A stretch of 64,000 nt of DNA, from the NCBI GenBank assembly GCA_030949725.1, contig JAUZSE010000003.1, positions 19,822 through 83,821 on the forward strand, given 5' to 3'. The position numbers and the translations under genes were made by a program. Below, piece by piece: positions 60,153-64,000 of the stretch (position 1 is its first letter; each line of letters begins with the position of its first letter). The notes under the pieces are model-generated. The model saw nothing but the letters and a program-made list of their open reading frames with translations. It was not told the DNA's origin and did no database searches. Source of the stretch: Sulfurovum sp. (GTDB lineage: Bacteria > Campylobacterota > Campylobacteria > Campylobacterales > Sulfurovaceae).

Positions 60153-61070
60153 TTATATTCGCTTCTTCCTCTTTGCTTTTAATTTCTCTCGTGAAGAAAT
60201 ATAGGTTTTTATTTTTATGCCTTTCTTTTCACGTTTTTTCAAAAGTTTTATATGGCTATTTGGATTAAATGCTCTTTCTTCTCGAAGTCGTTTCCATTTA
60301 GACACTTTTTTGTACCCTGTAAATTTATAGATTGCTCTTTGTATTCCTTTACGTAACCATTGTAAAAAACTTTTGACAGGAATATGAAATACTTTTTCCA
60401 GAAAAAACTCTATCCATCTAAAAAATGTACTAAAGAAGGTAGAAATTTTAGCTAAAGTTTTTGCCAATAAAGGTATCTTTTCCATCCATGACAACAACCA
60501 TGTAAAAATAACAACTTCAACAATAGGGGCAATCCAACTTCCCCATAGATAATCTGTGAAAAAATAAACAATCGCAGTACCTGCTTTTAAAAATATAGCC
60601 AATAAAAAAGACCAAAATTTCGCAATAAATACCTTCATAGCAAGCATGCCACCCATAAATTTTCCCACAAAACCTAAAGAGCCTAAAAATATAAATACAG
60701 CTATAATTTGTTTAACAATAGGAAAATTCTTAAAATTCTTTTTGATATAGACAACCAAATGTTTAATATCATCAGAAATATGATCCAAGAGATGCAACTT
60801 AAAATTACGTGTGATAACTTTTTCTATAAGGTAACGTTTCCCTAAACCCGCAGCAGAAAGAAAAGCAATTTTTTTGATAAAAAGTATCAAAACAAATTTA
60901 CCTTTTACAAGAAAAAAAGCTGTCAAAAGCACTAAAATATTTTCTTTTAAAAAATAAAAGAGATTATGTGCTGGTTCTAGTATAAAATTACGACTCTCTT
61001 CTATAGTAAAAAGAACAATAAGAGCCAAAACAATCAAAGGTAAGACCCAAATAAGGATTCTATTTTTCAT
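60153..61070 (-). CDS. Hypothetical multi-pass membrane protein
   Basis: Several hydrophobic helices, highly basic C-terminus. Confidence 0.65.
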   Translation of the reverse strand: MKNRILIWVLPLIVLALIVLFTIEESRNFILEPAHNLFYFLKENILVLLTAFFLVKGKFVLILFIKKIAFLSAAGLGKRYLIEKVITRNFKLHLLDHISDDIKHLVVYIKKNFKNFPIVKQIIAVFIFLGSLGFVGKFMGGMLAMKVFIAKFWSFLLAIFLKAGTAIVYFFTDYLWGSWIAPIVEVVIFTWLLSWMEKIPLLAKTLAKISTFFSTFFRWIEFFLEKVFHIPVKSFLQWLRKGIQRAIYKFTGYKKVSKWKRLREERAFNPNSHIKLLKKREKKGIKIKTYISSREKLKAKRKKRI

Positions 61071-61077
61071 CGTGTAT

Positions 61078-61653
61078 CTATGATTTTAAGGAACGTTTTA
61101 GTACGGTATAAAGATGTTTAATTTTGTCCATAAAAGGACTTTCTCCCGAAAAGTACTTTGTTTTAAACGCTAGCACATAGGCTTTTACACTTGTCTTTAT
61201 CTTATTTACACCTTCCATCGTCTTGACATACATGTCACGAGACTTCAACCAATCAATGCCTTTCATAATCCAATCATAGATCCATTTAAACCACCCAAAC
61301 TGCATAAGCTTATCTTCTGTAACTCTAAACAACCAAAAGGTAAATGCTGCTATAGGTATCTTGGAGATATATAAAGTCAAACCTAACACAGCTTGCCCCG
61401 AAACAAATAACATCCCTGCATATATACCAAAGGCTTCCACAATCACGAGTAAGACAACAAAGATCACCAAAATTATAAAAGGATTCACATCTTGCAACTT
61501 AGCCTCTAACTTTTGAAGCATCTTCAAAGAATGAATAAACGTATAAACAGGCTTTGCGATACCTTCCCAAATCAATTCTTCAAAGATGATATAGAGTATC
61601 ACAAGGATAAGTTGAAAGAGCAAGATGATTTTGTTTTTAATCGTAGTAAGCAT
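61078..61653 (-). CDS. Hypothetical membrane protein
   Basis: Hydrophobic helices LFQLILVILYIIFEELIW, PFIILVIFVVLLVIVEAFGIYAGMLFV. Confidence 0.65.
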   Translation of the reverse strand: MLTTIKNKIILLFQLILVILYIIFEELIWEGIAKPVYTFIHSLKMLQKLEAKLQDVNPFIILVIFVVLLVIVEAFGIYAGMLFVSGQAVLGLTLYISKIPIAAFTFWLFRVTEDKLMQFGWFKWIYDWIMKGIDWLKSRDMYVKTMEGVNKIKTSVKAYVLAFKTKYFSGESPFMDKIKHLYTVLKRSLKS

Positions 61654-61819
61654 AGTAATATCCTAAATAAATGTTAAAATAAGAATCTCTAATAGTAAAT
61701 TTAGAAAATAGATTATTCCGTTTTAGTTTGCTTTAGATTTGGAGGGAGTGAGGAAGGAGCTTACGTCAGTAAGTGACTGAGTTGCCCCTTCAAAGATGAA
61801 GTAAAATAAGACGAAAGAA

Positions 61820-62179
61820 CTATTTTCTACGGAGTTCTTTGATACGTGCTGCTTTACCTTTGAGTTCTCTAAGATAGAACAATTTAGCTCTTCTAATTCT
61901 ACCACGTCTAAGTACTTCAATGCTTTCGATTGAGTCTGAGTAAAGTGGGAAAATTCTTTCAACACCCACAGAGTTAGCACCCATTTTTCTTACCATAAAT
62001 GTTCTGCCAGTTCCCTGACCTCTAATAGCAATACAAAGACCTTCAAAGTTTTGTACTCTGATTTTTTCACCTTCTTTAATGCTTACCGCTACTCTTAAAG
62101 TATCGCCTGCTCTAAATGTTGGTACATTTCTGTTTTCTAACTGTGCTTCTTCGAAGCTTTCAATATATTTATTTCTCAT
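61820..62179 (-). CDS. rplS: 50S ribosomal protein L19
   Basis: [60 protein letters not shown]. Confidence 0.97.
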   Translation of the reverse strand: MRNKYIESFEEAQLENRNVPTFRAGDTLRVAVSIKEGEKIRVQNFEGLCIAIRGQGTGRTFMVRKMGANSVGVERIFPLYSDSIESIEVLRRGRIRRAKLFYLRELKGKAARIKELRRK

Positions 62180-62874
62180 TGTGTTATACCTTTTTTGTAT
62201 AAGTCTGGACGAAAATACTTTGTTTTACACAAAGCCATCCCTCTTTTTAAGTCCGTGATTTTACTATGATTACCCTTTAAAAACTCTGAAACTACTTCAT
62301 TATTCTCATAATTTGTTGGTTTCGTAAAAGAAGGTGCTTCCAACAATGACTCTTCAAAGCTCTCTATGCTTAAAGAATCACTGTTACCGAGTACTGCTTC
62401 AACATTACGGGAGACGGCATCACAGACCACCATACTTGCCAATTCACCACCTGTGAGTATAAAATCTCCTATAGAAAACAATTCATTGGCATGTTTTTCT
62501 ATCACACGTTCATCTATGCCTTCATATCGACCCGATACAAAGACTATATGCTCTTTTTGGGCTAAACGTTTTGCATCATTTTGCGTAAAAGGTTTCCCAA
62601 CAGGAGATAAAAATACCACATGTGCATTTTTTGATGTTTCTTTAATCTTCTGGAGTGTATCCATTAAAGGTTGGGGTGTCATCAGCATTCCTGCTCCACC
62701 ACCTATCATGGGTGCATCCACCTTATTGTGCCTATCTCTAGTGAAATCACGCGGATTATAAAAATCTATAAAGATCTTCTCATCTTCAATCGCACGTTTT
62801 AAAATACTTTCTGAAAAGTATCCTTTGATAAGATTAGGAAAAAGGGTAACAAAAGTGAATTTCATAAAACTCAA
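62176..62874 (-). CDS. trmD: tRNA (guanine-N1)-methyltransferase TrmD
   Basis: [61 protein letters not shown]. Confidence 0.96.
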   Translation of the reverse strand: MSFMKFTFVTLFPNLIKGYFSESILKRAIEDEKIFIDFYNPRDFTRDRHNKVDAPMIGGGAGMLMTPQPLMDTLQKIKETSKNAHVVFLSPVGKPFTQNDAKRLAQKEHIVFVSGRYEGIDERVIEKHANELFSIGDFILTGGELASMVVCDAVSRNVEAVLGNSDSLSIESFEESLLEAPSFTKPTNYENNEVVSEFLKGNHSKITDLKRGMALCKTKYFRPDLYKKGITQ

Positions 62875-63398
62875 CTGGCTTCTAAAATGTCTTTTGCATC
62901 TTGGGTATACACTATTTTTTCTTTCGTATCTACTTTAACTACGTAACGGTCTATGTAAGGAAGTAAAAAGTTTTTAGGAAGTCCAGATTCAACCAAATTA
63001 CTATTAGTAATCACTGAGAGGTAATCTGTATCACCCATACGGTGAATATCGTCTACTACACCAAGTACTTCATCATCCTGCTTAACCATACAAGTAATGA
63101 CATCAAACCAAAAGTGTTGCCCCTCTTTGAGGTCGCAATTTTCTTTTGTTTGTGATTCATTTGCAAAGAGTTTAGTATTGGTCAGTTTTTTTGCTGAATC
63201 AATACTTTCGTATCCTCTAAATTTTACAATACTACGTGTAAAATTAATATCCGCGATGGTTAAATCACCACGATTACTTTTATAGGTATTGCCAATTTTA
63301 AACTGTTCTGGGAAATCTGTGTGAAAATGAAATTTAAGGTCGCCCCAAAGTCCAATAGTTCGCCCTATTTGAGCGATGAGTGCGTCATCATTAGCCAT
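62871..63398 (-). CDS. rimM: Ribosome maturation factor RimM
   Basis: [26 protein letters not shown]; position in operon. Confidence 0.92.
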   Translation of the reverse strand: MANDDALIAQIGRTIGLWGDLKFHFHTDFPEQFKIGNTYKSNRGDLTIADINFTRSIVKFRGYESIDSAKKLTNTKLFANESQTKENCDLKEGQHFWFDVITCMVKQDDEVLGVVDDIHRMGDTDYLSVITNSNLVESGLPKNFLLPYIDRYVVKVDTKEKIVYTQDAKDILEAS

Positions 63399-63404
63399 AA
63401 AGTA

Positions 63405-63647
63405 TTACTCAGAAGCTTTTACGTTAACACGGTAGTTTTTACCACCTTTGGCTTTACAGCCAGAAATGACTGTTTTGATAGAATTTATCATTCTGCCTTC
63501 TTTACCGATAAGCTTACCTATATCTTCACTGTTTGCAAAGATAATAATCTCATCGAAGTTCTCATCAACCTCTGATATCTCTATAGAAATATCTTCAGGA
63601 TTGTTTACCAAAAGCTTGGTATATGAGAGTAAGAAGTCTTTAACCAT
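63405..63647 (-). CDS. KH-domain RNA-binding protein (KhpA-like)
   Basis: [83 protein letters not shown] at 63647 overlaps the restored rpsP stop. Confidence 0.88.
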   Translation of the reverse strand: MVKDFLLSYTKLLVNNPEDISIEISEVDENFDEIIIFANSEDIGKLIGKEGRMINSIKTVISGCKAKGGKNYRVNVKASE

Positions 63648-63884
63648 TACGCGTTTTTCTTGCCTGCAAGTCTTGTAACTGTTGAGAACCATTTGCGCAC
63701 CAACACTTAACCAGTAGTTCAGTCTTTCCATGTCAAGTGTAAGCTCTTTGTTTACAGATACTGGGTTATAATGACCAATTGCTTCAATCCAACCACCATC
63801 TCTTCTTTTTCTGCTGTCTGTTACTACGATTCTATAAAATGGTTTCTTTTTTCTACCCATTCTTGTCATTCTGATCATTGTCAT
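63647..63884 (-). CDS. rpsP: 30S ribosomal protein S16 (frame break near 63687-63688)
   Basis: [39 protein letters not shown]; after removing one base the C-terminus reads [12 protein letters not shown] with TAA at 63647-63649. Confidence 0.93.
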
Positions 63885-64000
63885 ATTGTATCCTTGTGTT
63901 TTTCATTTAGTGCAATGCTAACCCGAGGAAGAGCTATACATTCTGAAATAAAGTACTGACAACTGCTTTTTAATGACTAAAACACTCATCAACACTTCAT

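Noticed and set aside
61723-61980. 85-aa ORF overlapping the end of rplS
   Set aside because: Out-of-frame reading of the conserved L19 C-terminus plus downstream sequence.
1-64000. CRISPR arrays, tRNA/rRNA genes, riboswitches
   Set aside because: No regularly spaced direct repeats and no recognisable tRNA/rRNA cores were found by eye; tRNAscan/Infernal would be decisive. The only regular tandem array is the 165-bp IS-terminus triplication.

Overview
AT-rich chromosomal window, probably from a Campylobacterota (Sulfurovum/Sulfurimonas-like) genome. This is inferred from the futalosine-pathway gene mqnE, the uvrD-truB-ispE-smpB neighbourhood and the rpsP-khpA-rimM-trmD-rplS operon; no database search was possible. 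Core genes recognised include mfd, folC, lptE, leuS, dnaX, cobA/sirC, mqnE, glnD, glmS, secD/secF/yajC, lnt, yidD, pyrC, cysK/M, uvrD, truB, ispE, smpB and the ribosomal operon. Many of these, including essential ones, are split by single-base frame breaks, mostly in homopolymers. The two copies of one IS read A6 and A8 where the frame needs A7. The consensus therefore probably carries homopolymer indels, and every 'fusion' or 'pseudogene' here needs checking. The most interesting accessory content is: (i) a minus-strand island (about 30.2-38.9 kb) with an ankyrin-repeat protein bearing a degenerate HATPase-like C-terminus, a pseudo-receiver protein, a RelE-like TA pair, a REC protein with a HEPN-like RNxxxH motif, and an HTH-WYL regulator. 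Two ISAzo13-like insertions interrupt this island, and removing them restores both reading frames exactly; (ii) a 1847-bp tandem duplication creating an in-frame SecF'-SecD chimera; (iii) a Roadblock/LC7 x3 plus hybrid-kinase signalling cluster with His-less Hpt-like modules; (iv) tandem Rpn/PD-(D/E)XK genes whose identity ends exactly at an internal ATG; (v) an ATPase + TOPRIM-like defence candidate.
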